A stretch of DNA of 64,000 nucleotides from Clostridium sp. (GCA_031272895.1 JAISSW010000002.1:1-64000); one strand, 5' to 3'; positions 10,195 through 21,512 are shown, counted from the first letter of the stretch. The notes: a model not told the origin generated them from the sequence alone. Made by a program: numbers and translations.

Positions 10195-12000
10195 TCACTC
10201 ATTAAGCTTAAGCACCGCCATAAACGCCTCCTGCGGCACCTCCACGGAACCGAAACGGCGCATACGCTTCTTGCCCTCTTTTTGCTTTTCAAGCAGCTTT
10301 TTTTTGCGCGTAATATCGCCGCCGTAGCATTTCGCAAGAACGTCCTTGCGCATTGCCTTAACCGTTTCCCTGGCAATCACCTTGCCGCCGATTGCCAGCT
10401 GAATGGGTATTTCGAACATCTGCCGCGGAATATTCTCGCGCAGCTTTTCCGCAATTGCCCGCGCGCGCGGATATGCCTTCTCGCTGTGGATTATAAAGGA
10501 AAGCGCGTCAATCACGTCGCCGTTGAGCAGCACATCTAACTTAACCAGGGCGCTGCGGCGGTAATCCGCCAGCTCGTAATCGAAGGAGGCATAGCCCTTT
10601 GTGCGGCTTTTAAGGCAGTCAAAAAAGTCGTATATAATCTCGTTAAGCGGCAGGTCGTACTGAATATCCACCCTCTCCGGGGTGACATAATCCATGTGCT
10701 TGTATTCGCCGCGCCGCTCTTGGCAAAGGTCCATTATCGCCCCAACGTATTCCGCGGGGGCATAAATATGCGCCTTGCAGAACGGCTCTTCCATAAAAAG
10801 GATTTGCGAGGGGTCCGGGTAGTGGGTTGGGTTGTCAATCTCAATTACCGATTGGTCGCTCATATGAACACGGTAAACGACACTGGGAATTGTGGTCACA
10901 AGGTCAAGGTCATATTCCCGCTCAAGGCGCTCCTGAACAATTTCCATGTGAAGCAGCCCCAAAAAGCCGCAGCGGAAGCCGAAGCCCAAGGCTCCGGAGG
11001 TTTCCGGCTCATAGCTAAGGGCGGCGTCATTTAGCCGGAGCTTTTCCAGCGCGTCACGCAGGTTTTCGTAGTCTGCTCCGTCCGCGGGATAAACGCCGCA
11101 AAATACCATCGGCAGCACCTTGCGGTAGCCCGGCAGCGGCTCTGCGGCGGGGTTTTCCGCGGTGGTGACGGTATCGCCCACGTGGGCGTCCGCAACGGTT
11201 TTGATTGAGGCGGTAATATACCCCACCTCTCCCGCGCAAAGGGATTTGGTCGGCTCCATGCTGGTGGGCAGCATATGCCCAAGCTCCACAACGGTGAACT
11301 GCGCGCCGGTGGACATCAGCCTCATTGTGTCGCCTGTTTTAAGCGTGCCGTCCATAACACGGACGTAGACTATAACGCCCTTATAGCTATCGTAAACGCT
11401 GTCAAAAACAAGGGCGCGCAGCGGCAGGGAGTCGTCGCCCTGCGGCGGCGGTATTTGCTTAACAATCTGCTCCAACACCTGCTCCACGTTTTCGCCCGTT
11501 TTTGAGGAAACTCGCGGCGCCTCCTCGCAGTCGAGCCCGATTACGTCCTCAATCTCCGCGGCAACACGGTCGGGGTCAGCGGCGGGCAGGTCGATCTTGT
11601 TGATAACCGGCACAAGGGCAAGGTCGCCGTCAAGCGCAAGGTAGGTGTTGGCGAGTGTTTGCGCCTCCACCCCCTGGGAAGCGTCAACCACCAAAAGCGC
11701 ACCCTCGCAGGCGGCAAGGGAGCGCGAAACCTCGTAGTTAAAGTCCACATGACCCGGGGTGTCAATCAGGTTGAGTGTGTATTCCTCACCGTCCGTAGCG
11801 CTGTAACGTACCGTTACGGCGTGCGCCTTAATGGTGATTCCTCTCTCCCTCTCAAGCTCCATGTTATCCAAAAGCTGGGCGGTCATGTCCCTTCCGGCGA
11901 CCGCGTGCGTAAGCTCAAGCAGCCTATCCGCAAGGGTAGACTTACCGTGGTCAATGTGGGCTATGATTGAAAAATTGCGTATATGCGATTTGCGGGGCAT
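10195..12000 (-). CDS. lepA: Elongation factor 4 (LepA)
   Basis: 601 residues, the usual LepA length. The GTPase domain shows [10 protein letters not shown] (P-loop), the DTPGHVDF switch II and NKID. The EF-G-like domains are followed by the LepA-specific C-terminal region. It is a ribosome-bound GTPase that promotes back-translocation or assembly. ATG 12000 is preferred to the in-frame ATG 12027 because GGAG lies 6 bases before it and the protein then begins PRKSHIRN, as in other LepA proteins. It follows purD by 17 bases and is probably the last gene of the purine transcript. Confidence 0.97.
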   Translation of the reverse strand: MPRKSHIRNFSIIAHIDHGKSTLADRLLELTHAVAGRDMTAQLLDNMELERERGITIKAHAVTVRYSATDGEEYTLNLIDTPGHVDFNYEVSRSLAACEGALLVVDASQGVEAQTLANTYLALDGDLALVPVINKIDLPAADPDRVAAEIEDVIGLDCEEAPRVSSKTGENVEQVLEQIVKQIPPPQGDDSLPLRALVFDSVYDSYKGVIVYVRVMDGTLKTGDTMRLMSTGAQFTVVELGHMLPTSMEPTKSLCAGEVGYITASIKTVADAHVGDTVTTAENPAAEPLPGYRKVLPMVFCGVYPADGADYENLRDALEKLRLNDAALSYEPETSGALGFGFRCGFLGLLHMEIVQERLEREYDLDLVTTIPSVVYRVHMSDQSVIEIDNPTHYPDPSQILFMEEPFCKAHIYAPAEYVGAIMDLCQERRGEYKHMDYVTPERVDIQYDLPLNEIIYDFFDCLKSRTKGYASFDYELADYRRSALVKLDVLLNGDVIDALSFIIHSEKAYPRARAIAEKLRENIPRQMFEIPIQLAIGGKVIARETVKAMRKDVLAKCYGGDITRKKKLLEKQKEGKKRMRRFGSVEVPQEAFMAVLKLNE

Positions 12001-12017
12001 GGCTTTCTCCAATTCCG

Positions 12018-13286
12018 TTATTTGCACTTTGCTCCAATGTCGCGGCGGTAATGCACGCCGTCAAAGCTGATTTTCTCCGCGGCGGCATACGCTGACTCAA
12101 GTGCCGCGGCAAGGGTATCCCCCACTGCCGTGACGCCCAAAACCCGTCCGCCACTCGTAAGGAATTCCCCGTCCTTAAGGGCAGTGCCGGCATGGAAAAT
12201 TTCAGCGCCCTCGGCTTGACCGTCCGCGTCCAAGCCGCTGATTGGCTTGCCCTTTTCGTAGCTCTCCGGGTAGCCGCCGCTGGCAAGCACCACACAGGCG
12301 GCGTGTGCGTCCTTCCACTTGACCTCAAGCTCCCCAAGGCGCTTGTTTACCACAGCCTCAACCACGTCAATGAGAGGCGTATCTAAAAGCGGCAGAACCA
12401 CTTGGGTTTCCGGGTCGCCGAAACGGGCGTTGTATTCAATCACCTTAGGGCCGCTTGGCGTGAGCATAAGCCCGAAATAAAGGCAGCCGCTGAAGGGGCA
12501 GCCCTCCGCCTGCATAGCCTTTATTGTGGGCAGGAATATTTTCTCCATGCACTCGTCGGCGATTGCGGGCGTGTAGCAGGGATTAGGGGCGACGGTACCC
12601 ATGCCGCCCGTGTTCAGCCCCTTGTCGCCGTCAAGCGCTCGCTTGTGGTCCATGCTGCTGACCATTGGCACCAGCGCCTCGCCGTCCGTGAACGCCAGCA
12701 CGCTTACCTCCGGTCCTGTCAGGAATTCCTCCACAACAACACGCCTGCCGGATTCTCCGAATTTCCCCTCCTCCAGCATTGAGCGCAGCGCCTCCTCGGC
12801 CTCAGCCTCGCTTTGGGCTATTATAACGCCCTTGCCAAGCGCCAGCCCGTCAGCCTTAATTACCACAGGGTAGGCGCCCTTTTGCTTGATGTAAGCAAGC
12901 GCCTGGGCGGCACTGTCATACACGGCATAGTCCGCCGTGGGGATACCGTATTTTTCCATCAGGCGCTTAGAAAACACCTTGCTCGCTTCAATCCGCGCCG
13001 CAGCCTTGCTCGGTCCAAAGGCCGGGATTCCGTTCGCCTTAAAAAGGTCAACCATGCCTAAGGCAAGCGGGTCGTCCGGCGCGACAAAAACAAGCTCAAC
13101 CTTCTCTTGCTTTGCAAGCTCCAGCATACCCTGTAAATCGGTCGCCGCAACGGGGAAGCATTCGGCGTCGCGGGAGATTCCCCCGTTGCCCGGCGCGCAA
13201 AGCAGCCGCGTAACCCTTGGGCTTTCCTTAAGCTTGCGGATTAGGGCGTGCTCGCGCCCGCCTGAGCCTACCATGAGTATTTTCAT
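12018..13286 (-). CDS. purD: Phosphoribosylamine-glycine ligase
   Basis: 422 residues with ATP-grasp architecture. The N-terminus [15 protein letters not shown], the PAFGPSK loop, [11 protein letters not shown] and NARFGDPE near the end are typical of GARS. It makes GAR from phosphoribosylamine, glycine and ATP, the second step of purine synthesis. The start at 13286 has AAGGAG about 9 bases upstream; the frame extends further upstream but without family similarity. Second-to-last gene of the purine cluster. Confidence 0.97.
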   Translation of the reverse strand: MKILMVGSGGREHALIRKLKESPRVTRLLCAPGNGGISRDAECFPVAATDLQGMLELAKQEKVELVFVAPDDPLALGMVDLFKANGIPAFGPSKAAARIEASKVFSKRLMEKYGIPTADYAVYDSAAQALAYIKQKGAYPVVIKADGLALGKGVIIAQSEAEAEEALRSMLEEGKFGESGRRVVVEEFLTGPEVSVLAFTDGEALVPMVSSMDHKRALDGDKGLNTGGMGTVAPNPCYTPAIADECMEKIFLPTIKAMQAEGCPFSGCLYFGLMLTPSGPKVIEYNARFGDPETQVVLPLLDTPLIDVVEAVVNKRLGELEVKWKDAHAACVVLASGGYPESYEKGKPISGLDADGQAEGAEIFHAGTALKDGEFLTSGGRVLGVTAVGDTLAAALESAYAAAEKISFDGVHYRRDIGAKCK

Positions 13287-13338
13287 AACACAAAAGCTCC
13301 TTGTTATTTTTTTGCTGCGCCGCTTCTTCCCGAAGCGT

Positions 13339-15009
13339 TTAACCGAACAGCTTCTTGAGAAGTCCTCTTTTTGCGCCTGGTGCGGCGGGCAGCTTAAAGC
13401 CCTCGCGCAGCTCCGCCTCCATACGGGCAAAGATTTCTTCGGACAAGGTGACGGAATCCGTCTTTTTGCGTACGCCGCTCATGAGGAAAGGCATAAGCTC
13501 CCCCACGGACTGCGCCGCAACAACCTCCGGGGCGCGGGTAACAACGTCGTTCTTCCAGGTAATAAGGCTAAGCGAGCCGAGTATATGCATGAACAGGCCG
13601 CCGTTTGCCTGCTTGCTGTACGGCAGGACGTATTCATCAAAAAACGCCTTTTTGTCACGCGTCAGCCATGACGCCGCCACAAGCCTATCGAGCATTGCCT
13701 TAACGGCGGGCAAATCCGTGCCAAGCAGCCCGACGGATTTTTTAACCTGCGCAAGGCTATAGTCCTCCGCGCTTTGGTAATTGAAGCGCTGCAGCTTTTC
13801 GTTCTCATAGGGCGGGCGAAGCAGTATAAAGCGGTTGCCGGTATTGTCGCGCACAATGCGCTGTTTTTTGCGGCTGAGCAAGTAAAGCAAAAACTGCTGG
13901 TGGTCAAAAAAGCCGTAATCTGAATACTGTATGCGGGAATCAAGGCTGCGCATAAGGTCGTAGAATTCCTTGAGCTCCACCCTCTCAACGCGGTTCTTTT
14001 CCTTGAGCCAAATAAGCAGGTTTTCCGCGAAGCTCTCAAGGGTCCTTAGGTTAAGCACGCGGGGGATTGCCGTAAAGCCCTCAAGGTTATATTTGCTCAG
14101 CCTTTGCGGGGACGGCGGCGCCGACTTTAACCTTTGCTGCGGCTGCTTTTCCTCCGGCTTTTGTATTGCGGCGGCGGGCGGTGCCGCCTTAAGCTGCACA
14201 ACGCGGCGCATACCCTTTGCTTTAACCACATATTCGGAATCCTTAAGCAACGGCTCCAGCAGCTCGGTCAGGCGCAGACCATTAAGCTTGCGGTAACCCG
14301 CCGCCGGGAATTTTTCGCACATAGCAGCCTGTAAGCCCGTAAGGCGCATAGGCTCGTCGCCGTTTTTCTTCAGCTCCTCCAGCACAAAGGCCTTAAGCGT
14401 GCGCATATCCGGCACAAGGGACTGCTTTGCGGCCGGCTTAGCCGGCGACTGCGACTGCGCGGCTCCGGCGGGGCGGTTGTTAAAGTGCGGCGCCCTTGGC
14501 GGTGGAACGGACGGCAGCTCGGTGCGCAGCTTGGGACTGAGCGTTACGGAAACATCGCAGCTCTCGCGCAGGACATGGGAGAACGAATCCCCAAAGCCCA
14601 CGCAAACAACCTTTTTAAGCCCAAAGCGCAGCTTTTCCGCAAGCAATGAGTAGCAGCCGTCGCCGCTGACGACAACGAAAGTTTCCACATGGGGGGTATC
14701 GTAAAACAAGGCGAGTGCGTCCAGCGAAAGCTGTATATCAGCAAGATTTTTTTGGCGTTGCTCGTAATTGAACGCCTTGGTGTGAATGGCCTGAATGCCC
14801 AAGCCGGGCAGCAGGTGCTTGATGGAGTCGTACTTTGCGTTGCTCCAGTTTGCGTATGCAAAGGCGGCGATTATATTCAGCTCGTTTTTCTCTACTTGGA
14901 TTGACTTGACCTCCTGCGCAATGCGCTTGAAATCTATATCATAACGAAAGCCCTCGCCGCCAACAAGGTTTTCCATATCATAGAAAACCGCGGTGACGCT
15001 TTTTGGCAT
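13339..15009 (-). CDS. NYN-domain putative RNase with LOTUS-like domains
   Basis: 556 residues. Residues 1-150 form a NYN (PIN-like) nuclease domain with acidic and polar residues in place: YDMEN (D11, N14), ADIQLSLD (D91, D97) and SGDGCY (D117). After a Pro/Ala/Gln linker, residues about 200-270 look like an OST-HTH/LOTUS RNA-binding domain (LKAFVLEEL, LTELLEPLL). A second helical-beta unit (about 320-405) may be another. Family members are usually metal-dependent RNases; the target is unknown. It lies between purH and purD on the same strand with short gaps, so it is likely co-transcribed with purine synthesis genes. RBS AAGGT lies about 7 bases upstream. Confidence 0.8.
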   Translation of the reverse strand: MPKSVTAVFYDMENLVGGEGFRYDIDFKRIAQEVKSIQVEKNELNIIAAFAYANWSNAKYDSIKHLLPGLGIQAIHTKAFNYEQRQKNLADIQLSLDALALFYDTPHVETFVVVSGDGCYSLLAEKLRFGLKKVVCVGFGDSFSHVLRESCDVSVTLSPKLRTELPSVPPPRAPHFNNRPAGAAQSQSPAKPAAKQSLVPDMRTLKAFVLEELKKNGDEPMRLTGLQAAMCEKFPAAGYRKLNGLRLTELLEPLLKDSEYVVKAKGMRRVVQLKAAPPAAAIQKPEEKQPQQRLKSAPPSPQRLSKYNLEGFTAIPRVLNLRTLESFAENLLIWLKEKNRVERVELKEFYDLMRSLDSRIQYSDYGFFDHQQFLLYLLSRKKQRIVRDNTGNRFILLRPPYENEKLQRFNYQSAEDYSLAQVKKSVGLLGTDLPAVKAMLDRLVAASWLTRDKKAFFDEYVLPYSKQANGGLFMHILGSLSLITWKNDVVTRAPEVVAAQSVGELMPFLMSGVRKKTDSVTLSEEIFARMEAELREGFKLPAAPGAKRGLLKKLFG

Positions 15010-15024
15010 AATTTACCTTCTTTC

Positions 15025-16575
15025 TCAGTGCTTAAAGTGCCTGATTCCCGTGAATAGCATGGCAATGCCATACTCGTTGCATTTGTCTATAGAATCCTTA
15101 TCCCTTATTGACCCGCCGGGCTGGATTATTGCCGTTATGCCCGCCTTGTGCGCCGCCTCAACGCAGTCGCTGAACGGGAAAAACGCGTCGCTTGCCATAA
15201 CGCTGCCCGCGGCTTTTTCCCCCGCGTAGCTGATTGCCAGCTCCAGCGCGGTAATACGGTTTGTTTGCCCGGGACCCACGCCGGTTGTGGCGTCGCCCTT
15301 TGCCAAAACAATGCCGTTGGATTTGGTGTGCTTAACCACCTTCCACGCAAACAGCAGCGCGTCCTTTTCCTGTGCGCTTGGCTCGCGTTCCGTGACGCAC
15401 TTAAGCTCGTCCTCACTCAGACCCTCAACGTCCAGCTCCTGAACAAGCAGACCGCCGGCAACACGCTTCATATCCCACGCGCCCTTTGGGTTAGGCTCGG
15501 CAAGGGCCGGAAGCTCCAGCAGGCGGATATTAGGCTTTTTGGTAAGGATTTCCAGCGCATCGGCGTCAAAGGCCGGGGCAAGGATAATCTCTAAAAAGAT
15601 TTTGCCAAGCTCCTCCGCTGTGGCCCTGTCTACCGGGCGGTTAAGGGCGACTATGCCGCCGAAAATACTGACCGGGTCCGCGTTATATGCGTTAAGGTAC
15701 GCCTCCAGTATGCTTTTGCCCACGCCGACGCCGCAGGGGTTTGCGTGCTTAACTGCAACAGCCGCGGGCTGCTCCGTACCAAACTCCTTAAGGCAATCGA
15801 GCGCACCGTTTGCGTCGTTGATATTGTTGTAGCTAAGCTCCTTGCCGTGCAGCTGCTTTGCCTCCGGCAGCGTGTTCGGCAGGGCAAGCGCCTCCCTGTA
15901 AAACGCTGCGGCTTGGTGCGGGTTTTCCCCGTAGCGCATAGACTGCACACGCTCGTATGGCAGGGCAAGGCTCTCGGGCAGGGTGGTGTCGAACCTCTGC
16001 CCACTGAGGTAGCGGTTAATCAGCGCGTCATAGTGCGCCGTGTGGGCAAAAACCTTGCCGCAAAGCTCAAACTTGGTTTCGCGGGTCACGTCGCCCCAAG
16101 CCTTAAGCTCCTCAACAACCCTTGCATAGTCCGCGGGGTCCACAACAACAGCCACGTCCTGCCAGTTTTTTGCGGCGGCCCGCAGCATTGTCGGCCCTCC
16201 TATGTCTATGTTCTCAATGCACTCCTCCAGCGTTACGCCCGGCTTTTTAATTGTTGCCGCAAAGGGATAGAGGTTGACGGCAACCACGTCAATGGGTTCA
16301 ATTCCAAGCTCGGCAATGCGAGCCATGTGCGCAGGGTTTGAGCGCATGGCAAGCAAGCCCCCGTGGATTGCGGGGTGCAGGGTCTTTACCCTGCCGTCAA
16401 GGCATTCGGGGAAGCCGGTTATGTCGCTCACCTCTGTGCAGGGCAAGCCTGCCTCGGTCAGGGCGCGGTGGGTGCCTCCGGTTGAAAGCAGCTCAAAGCC
16501 CAGTTCCAGCAGCTGTGACGCAAAATCCACAACGCCGGTTTTGTCAAAAACGCTCAGTATTGCACGCCTTTTCAT
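15025..16575 (-). CDS. purH: Bifunctional AICAR formyltransferase/IMP cyclohydrolase
   Basis: 516 residues, normal length. The N-terminal MGS-like cyclohydrolase domain begins [12 protein letters not shown] and contains STGGTHRAL and [12 protein letters not shown]. The C-terminal transformylase domain carries [10 protein letters not shown] and ends with QPGGSIRD. It performs the last two steps to IMP. RBS AAGGAG lies about 8 bases upstream. The NYN gene follows after 15 bases. Confidence 0.98.
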   Translation of the reverse strand: MKRRAILSVFDKTGVVDFASQLLELGFELLSTGGTHRALTEAGLPCTEVSDITGFPECLDGRVKTLHPAIHGGLLAMRSNPAHMARIAELGIEPIDVVAVNLYPFAATIKKPGVTLEECIENIDIGGPTMLRAAAKNWQDVAVVVDPADYARVVEELKAWGDVTRETKFELCGKVFAHTAHYDALINRYLSGQRFDTTLPESLALPYERVQSMRYGENPHQAAAFYREALALPNTLPEAKQLHGKELSYNNINDANGALDCLKEFGTEQPAAVAVKHANPCGVGVGKSILEAYLNAYNADPVSIFGGIVALNRPVDRATAEELGKIFLEIILAPAFDADALEILTKKPNIRLLELPALAEPNPKGAWDMKRVAGGLLVQELDVEGLSEDELKCVTEREPSAQEKDALLFAWKVVKHTKSNGIVLAKGDATTGVGPGQTNRITALELAISYAGEKAAGSVMASDAFFPFSDCVEAAHKAGITAIIQPGGSIRDKDSIDKCNEYGIAMLFTGIRHFKH

Positions 16576-16593
16576 TGTAAAAACTCCTTTTGA

Positions 16594-17181
16594 TTACTGT
16601 TTGTTGCTAAGCTCGGCGACGACCTGCGGCAGCAAAAGCCACTCCGCCTGCTCCATCACACGCCTTTGCAGGCTTTCCGGCGTATCCCCCTCAAGCACGG
16701 GGACAGCCCTTTGCGCAAGGATTTCCCCGCCGTCGGGTACCTCGTTGACATAATGCACGGTCGCTCCCGTCAGCTTTACTCCCCTTTCAAGGGCCGCGGC
16801 ATGGGGGCGAAGCCCATACATACCCTTTCCGCAAAAGGAGGGAATAAGCGCCGGGTGAATGTTGATTATTTTACCGGCATATTTTTCCACAACCCGGCTG
16901 CCCAAAATAGAAAGGTAACCCGCAAGCACTATCAGCTCCGGCTCGGTTGAGGCAATCGCCGCCATCAAGGCGGTTTCCCAGCTCTCGGCGTCGGGATAAT
17001 CCGCCCGGCAAACAACCTTGCTTGGTACACCGTGTTTTTTTGCCCTCTCAAGGGCAAAGACGCCCGGCTTGCTTGCAATCACCGCGGTGATTTTTGCCCT
17101 GCCAAGCCTGCCCTCTGCCTGTGCGTCCAACAGCGCCTGCAGATTTGAGCCTCCGCCGCTGACTAGCACCGTTACTCGCAT
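16594..17181 (-). CDS. purN: Phosphoribosylglycinamide formyltransferase
   Basis: 195 residues. The N-terminus [23 protein letters not shown], the catalytic [11 protein letters not shown] and [14 protein letters not shown] are the hallmarks of folate-dependent GAR transformylase. It uses 10-formyl-tetrahydrofolate for the third purine step. Its start overlaps the end of purM by 10 bases, indicating translational coupling. Confidence 0.97.
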   Translation of the reverse strand: MRVTVLVSGGGSNLQALLDAQAEGRLGRAKITAVIASKPGVFALERAKKHGVPSKVVCRADYPDAESWETALMAAIASTEPELIVLAGYLSILGSRVVEKYAGKIINIHPALIPSFCGKGMYGLRPHAAALERGVKLTGATVHYVNEVPDGGEILAQRAVPVLEGDTPESLQRRVMEQAEWLLLPQVVAELSNKQ

Positions 17182-18206
17182 ATATCAACCCCGCGCTCGC
17201 CGGCGACCACTTCGCCGATTACGCTCGCCTTTTCGCCCGCACCGCCAAGGGCTGCCACAGCCTTGTCTGCGTCCGCCTTGGCGACGGCGATAACAAGCCC
17301 CACGCCCATGTTGAAGGTGTTGTACATATCTCGCTCAGGTATGCTGCCGTTTTGGATTACGGCAAAAATCGGCTTGGTCGGCAGCGCCGCCTTTTCAAGC
17401 CTTGCGCGCAGACCCTCCGGCAGCATACGGGGGATATTCTCGTAAAAGCCTCCGCCGGTTATGTGCGCAATGCCGTTGGGGCGCACAGCTTTGCACATTG
17501 CCTGCAATGCCTTGACGTAAATTTTTGTCGGCGTCAAAAGCTCCTCGCCAAGGGTTTTCCCAAGGTCGTCAACCCGGATTGAAAGGCGCTCCGGAGTGAT
17601 GTTAAGCACCTTACGAATGAGTGAAAAGCCGTTGGAATGCACCCCTGAGGATTCAACGCCAATAAGCACGTCACCGGCACTGACGTTGTCGCAGTCCGTT
17701 ATTTTGGCTTTGTCCGCAAGCCCAACGCAAAAGCCTGCAAGGTCATATTCCCCGGCGGCGTACATACCCGGCATTTCCGCGGTTTCTCCGCCGATAAGGG
17801 CGCAGCCGGCCTGAACACAGCCCTCCGCAACACCGGCGACTATTTCGGCTACCCTTTCCGGCACATTCTTGGCGACGGCAATATAATCAAGGAAAAACAG
17901 CGGCGCCGCCCCCGAGCAGGCTACATCGTTTGCGCACATTGCCACGCAGTCAATGCCGATTGTGTCGTGCTTGTCCATTGCAAAGGCAATTTTCAGCTTC
18001 GTTCCCACGCCGTCCACGCCGCTGACCAAAACAGGCTCCTTAACGCCCGCCAAATCCGGCGCGAACATACCTCCAAAGCCGCCAAGCCCGCCAATCACGC
18101 CGGGGATATTAGTCCGCGCAACGTGAGCTTTCATCAGCTCAACCGCCTTGTAACCCGCAGTTACGTCCACCCCCGCGTGCTTGTATGATTCTGAAAAGCT
18201 TTCCAT
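17172..18206 (-). CDS. purM: Phosphoribosylformylglycinamidine cyclo-ligase
   Basis: 344 residues with AIR synthetase motifs: [12 protein letters not shown], the [11 protein letters not shown] loop, [12 protein letters not shown] and [14 protein letters not shown]. It converts FGAM to AIR with ATP. It overlaps purN by 10 bases and lies 92 bases after purF, a gap that holds nothing recognisable. RBS candidates GGAG and AAGGGA precede ATG 18206. Confidence 0.98.
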   Translation of the reverse strand: MESFSESYKHAGVDVTAGYKAVELMKAHVARTNIPGVIGGLGGFGGMFAPDLAGVKEPVLVSGVDGVGTKLKIAFAMDKHDTIGIDCVAMCANDVACSGAAPLFFLDYIAVAKNVPERVAEIVAGVAEGCVQAGCALIGGETAEMPGMYAAGEYDLAGFCVGLADKAKITDCDNVSAGDVLIGVESSGVHSNGFSLIRKVLNITPERLSIRVDDLGKTLGEELLTPTKIYVKALQAMCKAVRPNGIAHITGGGFYENIPRMLPEGLRARLEKAALPTKPIFAVIQNGSIPERDMYNTFNMGVGLVIAVAKADADKAVAALGGAGEKASVIGEVVAGERGVDICE

Positions 18207-18298
18207 TTCCCTTTGCTCCTAACATAAATTTGAGTATACACACCAAGAATTAAAGAAAAACCGAATAAGTCCTAAGGTCTTGCCGCGGCTATGCTGCC

Positions 18299-19807
18299 CT
18301 ATCCCCTCCCCTCAAGCGTCCTGAGCGGGCGCGCGTAGATGTCGTGCTGGGCTTCCTTGGGCGGGTCAACCGGGTATTCTCCCGTGAAGCAGGCGCTGCA
18401 AACCCCCGCGCTGCCAAGGCAGGACTTAAAGCCCTCTAAGGAAAGGTAGCCCATGGAATCGGCGCCCAAATACTCCGCCGCCTGCTCCGGCGGCACCTTG
18501 TTGGCAAACAGCAGCGCCGGGTCGGAAATATCCGTGCCGTAATGGCAAACATGGCGGAACGGCGGGCAGGTCACTCTGTAGTGTACCTCACTTGCCCCCG
18601 CCTTGCGCAAAAGCGAAACTATGCGCCCGACGGTAACGCCGCGTACTATCGCGTCGTCCACAAGAACAACACGCTTGCCCTCCACAGCGGCGCGGATTGG
18701 GTTGAGCTTGATTGCAACGGCAATCTGCCTTTCCTGCTGTGTACCCTGAAAGAACGCCCTGCCCACATACCTGTTTTTGATAAAGCCGGTAATATACGGG
18801 TCGCCGCTTGCGCGGGAATAGCCTATCGCGGCGTCAATTCCGCTGTCCGGCACACCGACGACGCAATCGGCGGGAACGGGGTATTCCTCCGCAAGGCGGG
18901 CGCCCAAGCTCAGGCGCAGGTTGTGCATTCCCATGCCGTCCAAGTAGGAATCCGGGCGGGCAAAATAGGCGTATTCAAACAGGCAGTGCGCCGTTTTCCC
19001 TCCGCAGTGGGTTTTGTTGCTGGTCATGCCAAGCTTGCCGAAGGTAACCACCTCGCCCGGCTCAACATCACGCAAAAATGTGCCGCCAATGCTTGTTATG
19101 GCGCAGCTTTCGCTTGCAACAAGCCAAGCCTCGCCCAGCTTGCCAATGCACAGCGGCCGGAAGCCGTAAGGGTCGCGGGCGGCAATCAGCTTCTGCGGGC
19201 TTAGCATTACAAGGGAATACGCTCCGCGCAAGCGCCCCATTGCCTGCACAAGGGCGGCCTCAATGCTGGTTGTGGTCAGCCGTGTGCGGCAGGTTAAGGA
19301 GCCGATAAGCTCCGCGTCCGTGCCGGTTTGGAACACCGAGCCTTGGGCGGAAAGCTCTCGGCGCAGCTCCGCAGCGTTGGTCAAGCCGCCGTTGTTGGCA
19401 ATGGCAATCGCCCCTTTGGCGTAGCGCATAACAAGCGGCTGCGTGTTTTCCGGCTCCGCGGAATGGGCGGGTGAATAGCGCACATGACCCACGGCAAAGC
19501 TCAGCCCTCTATCCCCGCGCGTTTCTGCGCAGGCATCCTCAAGCCTTTTAAGGCGTTCCCTGTTAAAGACATCCGGCACAAGCCCCATGCCTTTTTCGCA
19601 CACAAAAGCGCCCTCGCCGGGGTTTACCGCTATACCGCAGGAAAGCTGCCCCCTGTGCTGTAAGGCAAAAAGGGCATTGTAGACCTCCTGCGCAAGTAAC
19701 AAATCCTCCGGGCTGCAAATGCCGAAAACCCCGCATTCCTCGTGCAACCCGCCATTAAAAGGAAAAGCAGCGGCGCTCAGCGGCGCCGAACAATATTGTT
19801 CTTTCAC
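18299..19807 (-). CDS. purF: Amidophosphoribosyltransferase
   Basis: 502 residues. A 24-residue propeptide precedes the N-terminal nucleophile Cys25 (HEECGVFG), as in Bacillus-type PurF that is processed by cleavage. The Ntn glutaminase domain is followed by the PRTase domain with the PRPP loop [11 protein letters not shown]. Cysteines including GVCSAC near the C-terminus fit the [4Fe-4S] Bacillus type, which is oxygen-sensitive. It catalyses the committed step of purine synthesis. The start is GTG and overlaps the purE stop by four bases (GTGA). Confidence 0.97.
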   Translation of the reverse strand: MKEQYCSAPLSAAAFPFNGGLHEECGVFGICSPEDLLLAQEVYNALFALQHRGQLSCGIAVNPGEGAFVCEKGMGLVPDVFNRERLKRLEDACAETRGDRGLSFAVGHVRYSPAHSAEPENTQPLVMRYAKGAIAIANNGGLTNAAELRRELSAQGSVFQTGTDAELIGSLTCRTRLTTTSIEAALVQAMGRLRGAYSLVMLSPQKLIAARDPYGFRPLCIGKLGEAWLVASESCAITSIGGTFLRDVEPGEVVTFGKLGMTSNKTHCGGKTAHCLFEYAYFARPDSYLDGMGMHNLRLSLGARLAEEYPVPADCVVGVPDSGIDAAIGYSRASGDPYITGFIKNRYVGRAFFQGTQQERQIAVAIKLNPIRAAVEGKRVVLVDDAIVRGVTVGRIVSLLRKAGASEVHYRVTCPPFRHVCHYGTDISDPALLFANKVPPEQAAEYLGADSMGYLSLEGFKSCLGSAGVCSACFTGEYPVDPPKEAQHDIYARPLRTLEGRG

Positions 19808-20301
19808 ATTGCCCCCGTAATTTTTTCCCGCAGTGCCTGCGGGTCCTCGCCCTTTGCCGCGCTTTCCCTTTGGCGCAGCAGCCTGCCGCGTATTTCCTCG
19901 TCCGTCAGCGCAAGGATTTGCGCCGCAAGGATAGCGGCGTTCTTCGCACCGTCAATTGCAACTGTTGCAACCGGAATACCCGGCGGCATTTGTACGGTGG
20001 AAAGCAGCGCGTCGATACCCTCCAGCGCGGAGGCCTTCACGGGAATCCCAATGACCGGCAGGATTGTGTTTGCCGCCATGGCTCCCGCCAAGTGCGCAGC
20101 CTTGCCCGCCGCCGCAATGATGACCCCAAAGCCGTTTGCCTGCGCGTTTTGGGCAAAATCCGCGGCAGCCTTTGGCGTCCTGTGAGCGGAAAGCACCTGC
20201 GCCTCCCACTCAATCCCAAGCTCGTCAAGCGCGCGGAAGGCGGGCAGCAGCACGGGCAAATCACTCTGGCTGCCCATTACTACGGCTATCTTCTTGTGCA
20301 T
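19804..20301 (-). CDS. purE: N5-carboxyaminoimidazole ribonucleotide mutase (PurE)
   Basis: 165 residues. [23 protein letters not shown] and [17 protein letters not shown] are typical of class I PurE. It moves the carboxyl group of N5-CAIR to give CAIR. No purK is adjacent. It is the first gene of the cluster, with GGGAGG about 8 bases upstream and a sigma-A-type promoter about 60 bases further up. Confidence 0.97.
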   Translation of the reverse strand: MHKKIAVVMGSQSDLPVLLPAFRALDELGIEWEAQVLSAHRTPKAAADFAQNAQANGFGVIIAAAGKAAHLAGAMAANTILPVIGIPVKASALEGIDALLSTVQMPPGIPVATVAIDGAKNAAILAAQILALTDEEIRGRLLRQRESAAKGEDPQALREKITGAM

Positions 20302-20360
20302 ATTTTCACCTCCCTTCGGCTATGATATAAACAATGGCGCCATAAAAAAACACCGTGAAT

Positions 20361-20389
20361 ATTGTATCATAATTGCGGAACAAATGCAA
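20361..20389 (-). promoter_or_regulatory. Promoter of the purine cluster
   Basis: On the minus strand TTGCAT (20384-20389), 17 bases, TACAAT (20361-20366), about 60 bases upstream of purE. No purine riboswitch or obvious PurR box was found in the short leader. Confidence 0.8.
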
Positions 20390-20564
20390 ATAAATATAAC
20401 AGATTCATTAAAAAAATCTAAAACAAAGTTTTTTGCCCCGTTTTTGGGCAAAGGCACTCTTGCAATCAAAATTTTGGTGTGCTATACTTCAAAACAACGG
20501 GAGAGGATTCACCCCACGCTCCCTTTGTAGTTTGTGCATAGGCTTTGGAGGGGAAACTGCCTGC

Positions 20565-21353
20565 ATGAAGAAGATTATCATCATATTGCTTGACCCAAAA
20601 CGCACGGAGCTTGCTTATTACCGTAAATTGTGCCTTGAAATCTGCAGCGAAAGCGGCTTTGAGGCTGTAATCAAAGGCTACACCGACAGCGATTCGCTGC
20701 TGTTTGACTTCGGCGAAAGCAGCTTCGTTTCCGTGGTTGATTTGGTTATCCTTGACCCTGAGGGCGGCGGGGAAACGATTGCCGCAACCCTGCGCGGGCT
20801 TGGGTACAGGGGCGTTATGTTATACCTGACCAATGAAACAAACCCGCCGTTGTTCTTGCAGGCCTTTGACGCCGGGGCGTTTAACTACCTTATTAAGGGC
20901 AAGGAGAATTTGCCGCGCCTGAGGACTGTTCTGCAAAGCGCCTTGCGGCAGGCAGTGCACATTTCGCGGCGGTATATTATTGTACAAAAGGGGCACGAGA
21001 TTCGCCGCCTGCCGCTTGCGGAAATCAAATATTTTGAGGCAATCGGCGGCAGCGTTTCCGTCTGCTTCAAAAATGATTGCTTTGAGTTTGTTTCCACCCT
21101 GCTCAAGTTAGAGAGCAGGCTTGGAAGCTGCGGCTTTGTGCGTGTGAGCAAATCCTTTTTGGTGTCGCTGGCGTTCGTCAGTGAGCTTAGCTATGAGCAT
21201 ATAACCATGGCGGACGGCAAGAAGCTCTCCGTGGGGCGCAGCTATTATCCCTCGGTCAAGCAGGCGCTTGCAAGGTTTGTTGCAACACACCCGGACGAAT
21301 CCAGTTATACTTTGCTTCAGGCGACAGACGGCGCGCTCGTTCAGCGGCTTTAG
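20565..21353 (+). CDS. LytTR-family response regulator
   Basis: 262 residues. The N-terminal half is a receiver-like domain with the likely phospho-Asp in VILDPEGG, a Thr/Ser position in LYLTNE and the Lys in YLIKGKE. The first acidic pocket is reduced to LLDPKR. Residues about 145-240 form a LytTR DNA-binding domain (IKYFEAIGGSVSV, GFVRVSKSFLVSL, VGRSYYPSVKQAL). No histidine kinase gene is nearby. An ABC ATPase/permease pair follows on the same strand after a terminator. ATG 20565 is preceded by GGAGGGG; the frame extends upstream without a better start. Confidence 0.85.
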   Translation: MKKIIIILLDPKRTELAYYRKLCLEICSESGFEAVIKGYTDSDSLLFDFGESSFVSVVDLVILDPEGGGETIAATLRGLGYRGVMLYLTNETNPPLFLQAFDAGAFNYLIKGKENLPRLRTVLQSALRQAVHISRRYIIVQKGHEIRRLPLAEIKYFEAIGGSVSVCFKNDCFEFVSTLLKLESRLGSCGFVRVSKSFLVSLAFVSELSYEHITMADGKKLSVGRSYYPSVKQALARFVATHPDESSYTLLQATDGALVQRL

Positions 21354-21372
21354 CCTATCCTTGCCCCACCCC

Positions 21373-21403
21373 GCGGAGCTTTTTAAGCTCCGTTCGTTTT
21401 TTT
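21373..21403 (+). terminator. Terminator after the LytTR regulator
   Basis: CGGAGC/GCTCCG hairpin (21374-21391) followed by TTCGTTTTTTT, 20 bases beyond the stop codon. Confidence 0.88.
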
Positions 21404-21428
21404 ATGAGTAAAATTCACACAAAGTTCA

Positions 21429-21457
21429 TTGACTTTGCCCGTGATTTGGTTTATAAT
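21429..21457 (+). promoter_or_regulatory. Promoter of the ABC/FtsX pair
   Basis: TTGACT (21429-21434), 17 bases, consensus TATAAT (21452-21457), about 55 bases upstream of the ATPase start. Confidence 0.88.
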
Positions 21458-21512
21458 GTTTTTTGGCGAAATATGTGCCGCCCTGAATATTAAAACATAA
21501 AGGATTTTGAAG

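Noticed and set aside
20302-20564. Search for a purine riboswitch or PurR boxes upstream of purE
   Set aside because: No guanine-riboswitch core was found and the leader is too short; only a sigma-A-type promoter is supported.
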